From assembly GCA_019419995.1 (NCBI GenBank), contig JAHZHZ010000001.1, positions 164,626 through 228,625 of the forward strand: 64,000 nt of DNA, written 5' to 3'. The position numbers and the translations under genes are program-made. Below, one piece after another: positions 18,744-26,822 of this stretch (positions are counted from its first letter, which is position 1; the number at the start of each line of letters is the position of its first letter). Source of the DNA: Clostridiales bacterium. GTDB taxonomy: Bacteria > Bacillota > Clostridia > Christensenellales > Aristaeellaceae. Under the pieces are notes generated by a model. That model saw nothing but the letters and a program-made list of their open reading frames with translations, was not told the DNA's origin and did no database searches.

Positions 18744-19529
18744 TCAGTACTTGCCCATGGGTGGCTGTCCCGTGTGAGCCGTGAGTCCACCGTCAATAGG
18801 CAGGTTGATGCCGTTGAGGTAGTCTACCTTTCTAGAGGCTAGAAAAATCACCGCATCTGCTACCTGGTCTGCTTCTGCCACATAATGTACGGGATAGGCT
18901 GCCTTGAATTTTTCTTCAGCTCCTGCTACGCAGTGGAATGTGTTTTCCAGAATCTCTGTACGGGTCATGCCGGGACAGACTGCGTTGACTCGTATGCCCC
19001 GATCTGCATAATCTAGAGCCATGCAGCGGGTCATGTTGGTAATGGCGCCCTTGGCTGTATTGTAGGCAACCATGTCCGTATCACCCAGCAGACCGGAAAC
19101 AGAGGACATGTTGATGATGGTACCGTAGTTCTTTTCCAGCATCTGTGGAAGAAAGTAATAGCAGCACAAATAGACGCCTCGAACATCGATGTTCATGATC
19201 CGATCCCATTGATCAGGTGTTGTTTCATGGAGCTTACCAGATTGATGTACGCCAGCGTTTGTAAACAACACTTCACAGTTTCCGAATTCTTCCTTCACAT
19301 ATTCGGCCAGTCGGCGCACATCATTTTCGCAGCTGACATCACCATGAAAAAAGCGTACTTCTCCGGGATAGTTACGGGCTTGTATTTCCTGTACGATCGC
19401 TTCGCCGCGCTCTCTACGGCGACCACAGAATACAACCTTTGCGCCTTCTTCCACAAATCGTTCCACGGTGCGCTTGCCGATGCCGCTGGTTCCGCCGGTG
19501 ATGACACAGATCTTATCCTTCAATTCCAT
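18744..19529 (-). CDS. Short-chain dehydrogenase/reductase, second of the operon
   Basis: A 261-residue classical SDR: TGGTSGIG near residue 13, TNAG, catalytic serine followed by YNTAK, and the PIDGGLT C-terminal segment. The CGRRRERG following strand 2 points to NADP(H) preference (basic residues after the strand), an inference from family rules. Start ATG at 19529 has a GGAGGAAA site close by. Part of the minus-strand catabolic operon. Confidence 0.9.
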   Translation of the reverse strand: MELKDKICVITGGTSGIGKRTVERFVEEGAKVVFCGRRRERGEAIVQEIQARNYPGEVRFFHGDVSCENDVRRLAEYVKEEFGNCEVLFTNAGVHQSGKLHETTPDQWDRIMNIDVRGVYLCCYYFLPQMLEKNYGTIINMSSVSGLLGDTDMVAYNTAKGAITNMTRCMALDYADRGIRVNAVCPGMTRTEILENTFHCVAGAEEKFKAAYPVHYVAEADQVADAVIFLASRKVDYLNGINLPIDGGLTAHTGQPPMGKY

Positions 19530-19577
19530 TTTCGTTTCCTCCTCTTTCCTTATGATTTCATCGCTTTTATGGCGGTG

Positions 19578-20354
19578 CTATTCGTCCATGGTGTAAGCGG
19601 CGCCGAGCAGTCCGCCGTCTACATTTAATGTGGTTCCGGTAATGTAATCGGATTTTCCAGAGGCGAGAAATAGCAAGGCGTTTCCTACATCCTCCACATC
19701 CCCAATGCGTTTCATAGGAATTCTAGAAACGACCTTCTGATAGGTATCGCCAATGCTCAATGCACCTTCGGAGAGCGGCGTGCGCACATACCCTGGACAT
19801 ACGGCGTTGACACAAATTCCCCTTCCTGCCCATTCGACGGCTAGCGCACGAATTAGCTGTACCAGACCGCCCTTGGAGGCACAATAGGCGGCGGAGAGGG
19901 GAATGCCCAGATAAGTCCCCACTGATCCGATAGCCAGGAATTTGGCGGGTTGACGTTTCGTCGATTCCAACAAATAGGGATAGGCCAGTCGGGCTATTTC
20001 ATAGGTGGATTTCAGATTCGTGTTCAATACGGTCTCCCAGTCCTGTTCCGCCATTTCTTCCAGTTTCCCTTTGACAGTGATTCCTGCACAGTGAACGATG
20101 ATATCCAATCCGTTCATATTTTTTGCAGCAAGGGTAAGCGCAGATTTGAGTTGTTCGTGGTCCGTGACGTCCGCAGGAAAGATCAGAGCTGTTCCTCCGC
20201 ATTGTAGAATTTCTCTATGCAGGTTTTCTAACTTTTCTACGGAACGTGCGCACAGTGCTACCGTGGCACCTGCCTGAGCAAATACTTTTGCAGTCCCTGC
20301 GCCGATACCGGAGCTTGCACCTGTAATAAAGACCTTTCTGCCATTTAAATGCAT
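19578..20354 (-). CDS. Short-chain dehydrogenase/reductase, first gene of the catabolic operon
   Basis: A 258-residue classical SDR: TGASSGIG cofactor loop, HCAG, GSVGTYLG with catalytic serine, YCASK, and NVDGGLLG at the C-terminus. CARSVEKLE after strand 2 suggests NADP(H). It is promoter-proximal; GGAGGGCAAAAA precedes the ATG at 20354. Substrate not identifiable, but the position at the head of an importer plus sugar-acid operon suggests the first oxidation or reduction of the imported compound. Confidence 0.9.
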   Translation of the reverse strand: MHLNGRKVFITGASSGIGAGTAKVFAQAGATVALCARSVEKLENLHREILQCGGTALIFPADVTDHEQLKSALTLAAKNMNGLDIIVHCAGITVKGKLEEMAEQDWETVLNTNLKSTYEIARLAYPYLLESTKRQPAKFLAIGSVGTYLGIPLSAAYCASKGGLVQLIRALAVEWAGRGICVNAVCPGYVRTPLSEGALSIGDTYQKVVSRIPMKRIGDVEDVGNALLFLASGKSDYITGTTLNVDGGLLGAAYTMDE

Positions 20355-20668
20355 TTTTTGCCCTCCTGCGTATTGTTCTGATTTTCTGATTCGACAAGTT
20401 AGTTTCGTGATATGATATAAATAAAAAAATTTCTTCTTTTAATTGAACTGATAATACAATAATTTAGAGCAAATGTCAATAATTAAGATTAAATTTTACA
20501 CAAATTACCTTCTATATTGTATTTGAAACTACAATAAAAAAGAATTTTTTTCTAATATGAGGCGCGGCAGGATTGCAAGTGTTGAAAAAATATGATAAAA
20601 TGAGAATAAGGAAAGATAAAGCTTCTGATGGAAGCAAACGTTCTATCTGAAGATACATAGGAGTTGAA
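20355..20668. promoter_or_regulatory. Divergent regulatory region between the SDR operon and the rpiR-like gene
   Basis: An AT-rich gap with a plus-strand promoter TTGCAA (20573-20578), 17 bases, TAAAAT (20596-20601) for the regulator. An inverted repeat ATTGTA-N8-TACAAT (20516-20535) and a further TTGTATT half-site on the minus strand (20453-20459) are candidate operators. The minus-strand promoter is not clear; TATCAT at about 20410 could be its -10 box. Confidence 0.55.
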
Positions 20669-21601
20669 ATGATGGCAGAGATTATTCAGGATGGCCGAAC
20701 GTCTACCTATCCTACGCTTGCTCTGATTCAACAGAACTATTCAAACATGTCCAGGGGTCAGCAAAGAATTGCAGATTATGTGCTGCATAATCCTGATGAG
20801 ATGGTGAAGAGCTCTATTTCAGAATTTGCTCAGAAAACGGGAAACAAGAGTGAATCGGCGATTGTACGATTTTACCGCTCTCTGGGATTTAAGGGATATA
20901 AAGATTTTAAGCTCAAAATCACACAAGAGATTTCCAGCAAAACCTTTTATCATTCCTACGAAGATATCAGCATCGACGATTCTCCCTCGGAGATCAAGCG
21001 TAAGATTTTCAATGGAGCAGTATTGACGCTGGAGGCCAACGCAACCCTTGATAACGGAGAGGAGTATGAAAAGGCGGTGGAACTGTTGATGCGTGCGCAT
21101 CGCATCGTGCTGTTGGGTCAGGCGGTGTCCGCAGCCATTTGCTACTATGCCCACTTTCGCTTTCTGGAATTGGGGCTCAACTGTCACTTCTCTCCAGACC
21201 CACACATTAATGCGGCAATTTTATCTAATCCAAATCCCGATGATCTGTTCTTTTGCATTTCCATGTCAGGAGAGACGCGGGATATTGTTGCACCCTTGGC
21301 AAATGTTCGTGCATACGGCGCCTCTATACTATCACTCACGGGTTTTTCGGATTCTACATTAGCTGGATTATCCGATGTGGTGATCACAGTAAAAACCGAT
21401 GAAACCACAATGATTACCGACGCTATGAACGCACGCGTGTCCCAACTGTGCACCATTGATGCTTTATTTTCCATGATTGGTATTGCGTGTGGACAGGGAG
21501 CATTTAATCGCCTATTGATGACCCGAAGGACGTTTCGCGCTTTTAAAAATAAGACCGTAGACTATGCATCCGGTCGATGGGAGGAAACGAAGGATGATTG
21601 A
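20669..21601 (+). CDS. RpiR/MurR-family transcriptional regulator with SIS domain
   Basis: A 310-residue regulator. Residues 15-95 are the RpiR-type HTH (MSRGQQRIADYVL, ISEFAQKTGNKSESAIVRFYRSLGFKGYKDFK). Residues 125-265 are a SIS sugar-phosphate binding domain (ISMSGETRDIV). Such proteins sense a phosphosugar and control the adjacent catabolic operon; the gene is divergent from the SDR-RbsABC operon. Its last codons overlap the start of the next SDR gene. GGAGTTGAA precedes the ATGATG start. Confidence 0.92.
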   Translation: MMAEIIQDGRTSTYPTLALIQQNYSNMSRGQQRIADYVLHNPDEMVKSSISEFAQKTGNKSESAIVRFYRSLGFKGYKDFKLKITQEISSKTFYHSYEDISIDDSPSEIKRKIFNGAVLTLEANATLDNGEEYEKAVELLMRAHRIVLLGQAVSAAICYYAHFRFLELGLNCHFSPDPHINAAILSNPNPDDLFFCISMSGETRDIVAPLANVRAYGASILSLTGFSDSTLAGLSDVVITVKTDETTMITDAMNARVSQLCTIDALFSMIGIACGQGAFNRLLMTRRTFRAFKNKTVDYASGRWEETKDD

Positions 21602-22370
21602 TGTACTTGAGCGCTTTTCTTTGAAGGGGAAGACAGCTATTGTGACCGGTGGGACAAGTGGCATTGGTAGATGCGCGGCGGAGCACCTTGCTTCTGCGGG
21701 GGCGAATGTGGCGGTTGTCAGCCGCCACGAGGAAGATTGCACGAGAGTGGCAGCAGTTTTGACTGCTGATTATGGTGTACGGGCTGTAGGTGCTAATTGT
21801 GATGTTACTGATCCGGAGGCGGTCAACCGTGCTGTGGATAAGATTTGTGAAGAACTGGGCGTGCCGGATGTTCTGTTTAATAATGCGGGCATTAACATCA
21901 ATGGTGGCGCGCTCGATGTATCTTATGAGGATTGGCTTCGCGTGCTGGATGTGAATGTCAATGGAGTGTTCCTGATGGCACGATGTGTTGCTGCAAAGAT
22001 GATTGAGGCCAAAAAACAGGGTTCTATTATTAATACGGCTTCTATCTCTGCCTCAATCGTGAATCTTCCCCAGCAGCAGGTGGCCTATAACACATCTAAA
22101 GCGGCTGTACTGCACATGACAAAGACATTGGCCATCGAATGGGCGCCCTTTCGTATACGCGTAAATGCCATAAGCCCAGGATACGTGTGGACCGAGATGA
22201 ATCAGGTAATTGCGCCGGAAGTTACGGATGTCTGGATGAAGGCCACGCCGTTTCATCGCTTTGCCAGCACCGATGAAATTGCGGGAGCGGTGATTTATTT
22301 TGCCAGCGAGGCTTCTGGCTATACCACCGGCAGTGAGCTGATTATTGACGGTGGGTTTACCTGTCTGTAG
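21594..22370 (+). CDS. Short-chain dehydrogenase/reductase coupled to the RpiR-type regulator
   Basis: A 258-residue classical SDR: TGGTSGIG, NNAG, catalytic serine, YNTSK, IIDGGF at the C-terminus. The start ATG at 21594 is behind GGGAGG and overlaps the regulator stop by 8 bases, so translation is coupled. It resembles gluconate 5-dehydrogenase-like SDRs. Co-transcription with a regulator suggests it also belongs to the pathway of the divergent operon. Confidence 0.9.
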   Translation: MIDVLERFSLKGKTAIVTGGTSGIGRCAAEHLASAGANVAVVSRHEEDCTRVAAVLTADYGVRAVGANCDVTDPEAVNRAVDKICEELGVPDVLFNNAGININGGALDVSYEDWLRVLDVNVNGVFLMARCVAAKMIEAKKQGSIINTASISASIVNLPQQQVAYNTSKAAVLHMTKTLAIEWAPFRIRVNAISPGYVWTEMNQVIAPEVTDVWMKATPFHRFASTDEIAGAVIYFASEASGYTTGSELIIDGGFTCL

Positions 22371-22450
22371 AGTCGAAGCACATTTCCAGGCTTGAGGGAA
22401 GAAGGTATTCGATGTTGGATGATAGATTCCTATAAATAAATATTTACAAA

Positions 22451-22489
22451 GGACAGAGCGGAAAATTAAAAAGATTTTCCGCTCTGTCC
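22451..22489. terminator. Bidirectional hairpin between convergent SDR and GntR genes
   Basis: Perfect 16-bp inverted repeat GGACAGAGCGGAAAAT / ATTTTCCGCTCTGTCC with a 7-base loop. It lies between the SDR stop (22370) and the GntR gene end (22579) and can serve both. Confidence 0.8.
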
Positions 22490-22578
22490 TTGAAAAACAG
22501 GTATTGTTTGTATATGTTAGAATTTCATGTAATATAGACCACTGATAAATTTTTTTCTGAAAATTCGCTTCGTTTGCA

Positions 22579-23235
22579 TTACTCCCCTTTATAGTAAACA
22601 GATATATCACAAATATCCTCTCTGAGAATTTGCAGGGCCTCTTCATAATTATGTTCGCGCAGGCTCTTTTCTAGATTGTAGTGATATTCATTGATTTTAA
22701 TTTCGAAGTTATTGTTGGGCTTGGAAAGCATATTTTTCTTCCAATACAATTGCGAATAGGCGCGATATTGCATGGATAATGCCTTTTTTAATGCTTCTTC
22801 AGCATATTGATTTTCACTGAAGGAAAGCAGCATTGTGTGAAAACGAATATTGCTCTGCCACATGGTGCGCAAATTGAGCTCTTTGTTTTTTAAAAGCATT
22901 TGCGTCTCAGCGTTAAATTCTGCAACCCGTTCTACGATTCGGTCGCAATAGGGTTGACAGGTAAGGCGGAAGGCGCCTAGTTCCAGGAATAGGCGAAACT
23001 GCGTAATATCACGCATATCCTTTTCTGTGATTCTAATAATCTCATAGCCAAAGCGTGGAATGGCACGAAGTATTTTTTCATTGCACAGTTCAATCAGGGC
23101 GTCCCGCACGGGCGAGCGGCTGATCTGATACTTTTCAATTAGAAATTTTTCATTGAACACAAAGTCGATGGGGTATACGCCATTAATAATATCATCAAGT
23201 ATGCTATCAAAAACAAGTTGTTTTAGATTATTCAC
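22579..23235 (-). CDS. GntR-family transcriptional regulator with FCD-type ligand domain
   Basis: A 218-residue regulator. Residues 1-75 are a GntR winged helix (VFDSILDDIINGVYP, LIEKYQISRSPVRDALIEL); the rest is a helical FCD-like effector domain (ITQFRLFLELGAFRL). Start is GTG at 23235, behind AGGAGG with a 6-base spacer. It is divergent from the aldo/keto reductase-MFS genes, and related palindromes follow the -10 boxes of that promoter and the one at 25760, so it very likely represses both and perhaps itself. Confidence 0.9.
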   Translation of the reverse strand: MNNLKQLVFDSILDDIINGVYPIDFVFNEKFLIEKYQISRSPVRDALIELCNEKILRAIPRFGYEIIRITEKDMRDITQFRLFLELGAFRLTCQPYCDRIVERVAEFNAETQMLLKNKELNLRTMWQSNIRFHTMLLSFSENQYAEEALKKALSMQYRAYSQLYWKKNMLSKPNNNFEIKINEYHYNLEKSLREHNYEEALQILREDICDISVYYKGE

Positions 23236-23248
23236 GACAATCCTCCTG

Positions 23249-23315
23249 TTGACAAATTCTTAAAAGGGTAATATAATCTCTGATAATATCAGTAATAATA
23301 TCAAAGATATTATTA
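23249..23315 (+). promoter_or_regulatory. Consensus promoter and palindromic operators for the reductase-MFS operon
   Basis: TTGACA (23249-23254), exactly 17 bases, TATAAT (23272-23277) form a perfect consensus promoter. Immediately after it lie CTGATA-A-TATCAG (23280-23292) and a perfect 10-bp inverted repeat TAATAATATC-AAA-GATATTATTA (23293-23315). The arrangement fits repression by the divergent GntR protein. TAATAATATC recurs at 25806-25815. Confidence 0.82.
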
Positions 23316-23429
23316 AAAACACCAACGATTTAAATTATACCTGTTTACGGGAAGGATGTCAACCATACTCGGCCTATGTTTTTAATATTTGAAAAGAGAT
23401 CGAAAACATACGGAAAGGAAAATAAAGGG

Positions 23430-24422
23430 ATGATGCAAATGGAAAACCTCGGGATATCAGGTCAAATCCTACTGGGTACAGGAAAATTTGGTGGAATTGT
23501 TGAGGAAAGTGCGAGTTTTCGTTTGATTGATTGTTATCGCGATCTGGGAGGACGGATCATTGATACAGGGCATTGTTATGGAATGTTTCCACCCAATCGG
23601 GGACGTCAGCCGCTTGCGGAACGGACGATTGGGAAATATTTGAAGGGGCATGGAATAGGAAATTTATTAATCTGTACAAAGGGGGGATACCCCGACCTGG
23701 ATACGCGACGGACTCGCCTGAATGAAGAGGATTTGACATCGGATCTGGAAAAAAGCCTGAAGGAACTGGGGCTTGAATGCGTGGATATTTATTATCTGCA
23801 TCGAGATGATGAGAAAATTCCCGTTTCGGAAATCATGCCTATTCTGGACGGATTTGTGCGACAGGGAAAGGTACGGGCGTTGGGCGCCTCCAACTGGTCG
23901 CCGGAGAGGGTGCGTCAGGCCAATGAGTTTGCCTGCGAAAATGGATGTGCGGCCTTTGAATATGTACAGAATCTGCGCAATCTCGGCCAATATGTTTTCT
24001 GCCCCATGAATGATAGCACAATGCGAATCAGTCAGGAGCGGGATGTGGAGGCATTTCGGCAAATGCAAAATTTGCAATTTGTAGCTTATTCTGCCCAGGC
24101 TTATGGTTTTTTCAGCAAGGCAATGCCGGGAGATGAAGTTGGCGTAAGACGCCTGCTGAGGGAGAAGTATCCATTTTTTGATGCGGAGAAAATGCTGGAG
24201 CGTCTACAGCGGGTGTGGAGGCTAGCGGATCAGTACAAACAAAAGCCCTCTGCCATTGTGTTGTCCTTTCTGCTTAGCGATGTGGACGCACCGGCGGTGG
24301 TCATTGGATGCACCAGTGAAGCGCAGTTGACGGAAACGATGCTTGGTGCAGGTCTTCGAATTTCTCAGAAAGAAATTGCTTATTTGCGGGCAGATTTTAG
24401 CTCAAATAGGAATGAAGCGTAA
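23430..24422 (+). CDS. Aldo/keto reductase
   Basis: A 330-residue TIM-barrel oxidoreductase. The catalytic set is visible: IIDTGHCYG (aspartate and tyrosine), CTKGG (lysine), YYLHRDD (histidine). GASNW and the later VVIGCTSEAQL are typical AKR segments. It uses NADP(H) to interconvert carbonyls and alcohols in the cytoplasm. ATG at 23430 sits 10 bases after GGAAAGGA; 23433 and 23439 are also possible. First gene of an operon with the MFS carrier, controlled from 23249. Confidence 0.88.
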   Translation: MMQMENLGISGQILLGTGKFGGIVEESASFRLIDCYRDLGGRIIDTGHCYGMFPPNRGRQPLAERTIGKYLKGHGIGNLLICTKGGYPDLDTRRTRLNEEDLTSDLEKSLKELGLECVDIYYLHRDDEKIPVSEIMPILDGFVRQGKVRALGASNWSPERVRQANEFACENGCAAFEYVQNLRNLGQYVFCPMNDSTMRISQERDVEAFRQMQNLQFVAYSAQAYGFFSKAMPGDEVGVRRLLREKYPFFDAEKMLERLQRVWRLADQYKQKPSAIVLSFLLSDVDAPAVVIGCTSEAQLTETMLGAGLRISQKEIAYLRADFSSNRNEA

Positions 24423-25635
24423 ACTGTTTTATGGTTGGATTGTGGCCCTGGCGGGTATGTGTGTGATGGCGACCGCCATAGGTATCATTAATAACTGCTT
24501 TGGTTTGTTGATCATTCCTGCCTGTAAAGAACTGGGCTTGTCTCGCAGGGCGATGGCAGGAAATCAGACCATGCTGAATCTGGGTGCAATGATTACCGCC
24601 ATCGCAGCGGGGAAGATTTTCAGTCACTATAGGATTAGAGTGTTAATGCGCATCGGTTCTGTGGTCATGTGCGTCTTCTATTTTCTGCTTTCTCTGGTTT
24701 ACAGCTTGCCTGCCTTCTATATTGTGGCTTTGGGAACAGGGCTTGCCCAAGGCATGGTGAACGTGGTACCTTTTTCCATTGTGATAGGTAACTGGTTTCA
24801 CAAACACAGAGGATTGGCATTGGGATTGACCTATATGGGTAGCGGACTGGGTGGAATGCTGTTCAATCTATTGGGAGGATATTTGATTGAACGGCTGAAT
24901 TGGCGAATTACGGTGCAGATTTTTGCGGCGATCCTGTGTGCCGTGGTCCTTCCGCTGATTTTCCTTGTGGTTAAGGTGCGGCCTGAGGACATGGGGTTGC
25001 GACCGCTTGAGGAAGGCGAGAGAGCTGCAGCGCATCAGAGGCCCGTTAAGGCAAAATTGGGCGAATGGCTCCGGCAAAAAACGTTTTACGTTGTTGGATT
25101 GGATATTTTTGTTGTGGGAATGGCGGTCAATGGCATAGCTGCAACGTCTACACCCTATTATACGGATCTGTTTTCTTCTACTCTGGTAGGGGCAAATTTG
25201 GCCTCAGGGTTCATGGCTAGTGTGGCGGCAGGAAAACTTTTGCTGGGTGTTTTGTATGATCGGTTGGGACTTTTGAAGGCTACGCTGGTATCTCATTTGT
25301 TGCTGATGACGGCTTTGGCGGCGCTGGGAATGGGCAGAAACAGCTTCTTTATTGGGGTATTTTTGCTCAGCACGGGCATTGCTGCCGCCATGAGTTCTGT
25401 TTCAATTCCCTTTTTGGCGGGCGCCCTGGCGTCGGGAGTAGATCGTGTGGAAGTTGTCGGAGCATATTCGGGTCTGCAATCCCTGGGCGCACTGATGGCG
25501 CCAGTGGCATGTGGATGGATTTGTGATCAGACGGGAGATTATGCCCTTTCATACTGGCTTTTGCTTATCGCCGTGGGATTTATACTGCCCATTTGTATGA
25601 TTTCTCTTCTTCGCCTTTGTCGTAAAATGCATTAG
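24412..25635 (+). CDS. MFS transporter (oxalate/formate antiporter-like)
   Basis: A 407-residue membrane carrier with about twelve hydrophobic helices. Typical features are YGWIVALAG at the start, GLALGLTYMGSGLGGMLF in helix 5, a central loop with RPEDMGLRP, and GVLYDRLGLLKATL in the second half. The family moves organic anions. Its ATG overlaps the end of the aldo/keto reductase gene by 11 bases, so the two are coupled and probably handle the same compound. Confidence 0.88.
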   Translation: MKRKLFYGWIVALAGMCVMATAIGIINNCFGLLIIPACKELGLSRRAMAGNQTMLNLGAMITAIAAGKIFSHYRIRVLMRIGSVVMCVFYFLLSLVYSLPAFYIVALGTGLAQGMVNVVPFSIVIGNWFHKHRGLALGLTYMGSGLGGMLFNLLGGYLIERLNWRITVQIFAAILCAVVLPLIFLVVKVRPEDMGLRPLEEGERAAAHQRPVKAKLGEWLRQKTFYVVGLDIFVVGMAVNGIAATSTPYYTDLFSSTLVGANLASGFMASVAAGKLLLGVLYDRLGLLKATLVSHLLLMTALAALGMGRNSFFIGVFLLSTGIAAAMSSVSIPFLAGALASGVDRVEVVGAYSGLQSLGALMAPVACGWICDQTGDYALSYWLLLIAVGFILPICMISLLRLCRKMH

Positions 25636-25759
25636 CTGCAATTGCGTATTGTTATTACTTTGCGAATAATGACTTGAAGATCTGCTCAAACATACCATGA
25701 ATAAATTCTATTTTTGTGGAGATTTGGAAGAAATATTTTTATTTTATTTCTGAAATCCA

Positions 25760-25815
25760 TTGACAAACCATACCTTTATATCTATACTATTATTAATAAT
25801 ATTATTAATAATATC
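25760..25815 (+). promoter_or_regulatory. Consensus promoter with double palindromic operator before the URO-D/Liv operon
   Basis: TTGACA (25760-25765), 17 bases, TATACT (25783-25788). Directly after the -10 box lie two tandem copies of the palindrome ATTATTAATAAT (25789-25812), together a perfect 24-bp palindrome over the transcription start, followed by ATC so that TAATAATATC (25806-25815) matches the operator at 23293-23302. The site fits repression by the GntR protein encoded at 22579. Confidence 0.82.
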
Positions 25816-25833
25816 AACATAGGAGGGTGCAAT

Positions 25834-26787
25834 ATGAATGCAAAAGAACGGGTTATGGCGGTTGTGGAAGGAAGGGTACCGGATCACATTCCATCGGGAT
25901 TCTGGCTCCACTTTCCGGCAGGTTATGAGAGTGGCGAAGCTGCGAAAAAAATCCATCTGGATTTTTTTAAAAGAACCGGTACAGATATTTGCAAAGTAAT
26001 GAATGAAAATATGCTTCCCCAGGACTTTTCCATTCATGTGGCGGCAGACTGGGATCATGTGAAAGCCTTTGATCGCAAATCAAAATACATACAAAATCAA
26101 ATTGATCTAGTAAAGCGTGTCGCAGATGAGATGGCTGGAGAAGCGGTGGTATTGGCCACCATTCATGGAACGGCGGCCTCTCTCTCTCACGTATTGGGCG
26201 GGCCGACTCTGTATGATCGGGATAAATTGCTGCAGGTAAATCACCTGCGTGAAAATCCGTCAGGCATGCGTTCGGCGATTGAAGCTGTAACGGAAATTTT
26301 GTGTTATCTCACGGAGAAATGCATTCAGGCGGGTGCGGATGGCATCTATTACGCAGCGCTGGGCGGAGAAAAATATGGTTATAGCCGCGAGGAATTTGAT
26401 CAGTACATTAAGCCCAGTGATCTGGCGATTTTAAATGTGGCTCAAAACCGCCCGTGCTTCAATATTCTGCACATCTGTAAGGATAATATTGATTTGTCAA
26501 AGTATGTGGATTATCCAGGAGAAGTGGTGAACTGGGGCGTTTATTCGGAGAACCTTTCTTTAGAAGAAGGGCGCAAGCTCTTTCGGGGAAGGGTGATTCT
26601 GGGCGGTTTGGATGATCGTGCAGGTGTACTGGTTGATGGAACTCGTGAAGAAATTGAGCGAGAAGTGCAACAGGTGATTGCTGGATTTGGTAAAGAAGGC
26701 TTTATCTTGGGGGCAGACTGTACACTTCCGCCAGACCTTTCTTACGAACGGATTCGCTGGGCGGTCGACGCAGCTGCAAACGGTTGA
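25834..26787 (+). CDS. Uroporphyrinogen decarboxylase-family protein, MtaA-like methyltransferase motifs
   Basis: A 317-residue TIM-barrel protein of the URO-D superfamily. Opening NAKERVMAVVEGRVPDHIP and GADGIYYAALGG match the fold. His213-x-Cys215 (LHICKDN) and Cys296 (GADCTLPP) reproduce the HxC...C zinc site of cobamide-dependent methyltransferases MtaA/MtbA, so it is more likely a methyltransferase-type enzyme than a haem-pathway decarboxylase. No corrinoid protein is encoded nearby. ATG at 25834 follows AGGAGGGTG. First gene of the Liv-type operon. Confidence 0.8.
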   Translation: MNAKERVMAVVEGRVPDHIPSGFWLHFPAGYESGEAAKKIHLDFFKRTGTDICKVMNENMLPQDFSIHVAADWDHVKAFDRKSKYIQNQIDLVKRVADEMAGEAVVLATIHGTAASLSHVLGGPTLYDRDKLLQVNHLRENPSGMRSAIEAVTEILCYLTEKCIQAGADGIYYAALGGEKYGYSREEFDQYIKPSDLAILNVAQNRPCFNILHICKDNIDLSKYVDYPGEVVNWGVYSENLSLEEGRKLFRGRVILGGLDDRAGVLVDGTREEIEREVQQVIAGFGKEGFILGADCTLPPDLSYERIRWAVDAAANG

Positions 26788-26822
26788 TTTGTGCTGCAAT
26801 ATCCAAAGGAGAGGATGAAAGC

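Noticed and set aside
18000..20354. Possibility that the three tandem SDR genes are a recent triplication
   Set aside because: Their sequences differ widely outside the common motifs, so they are old paralogs or separate acquisitions, not a fresh repeat.
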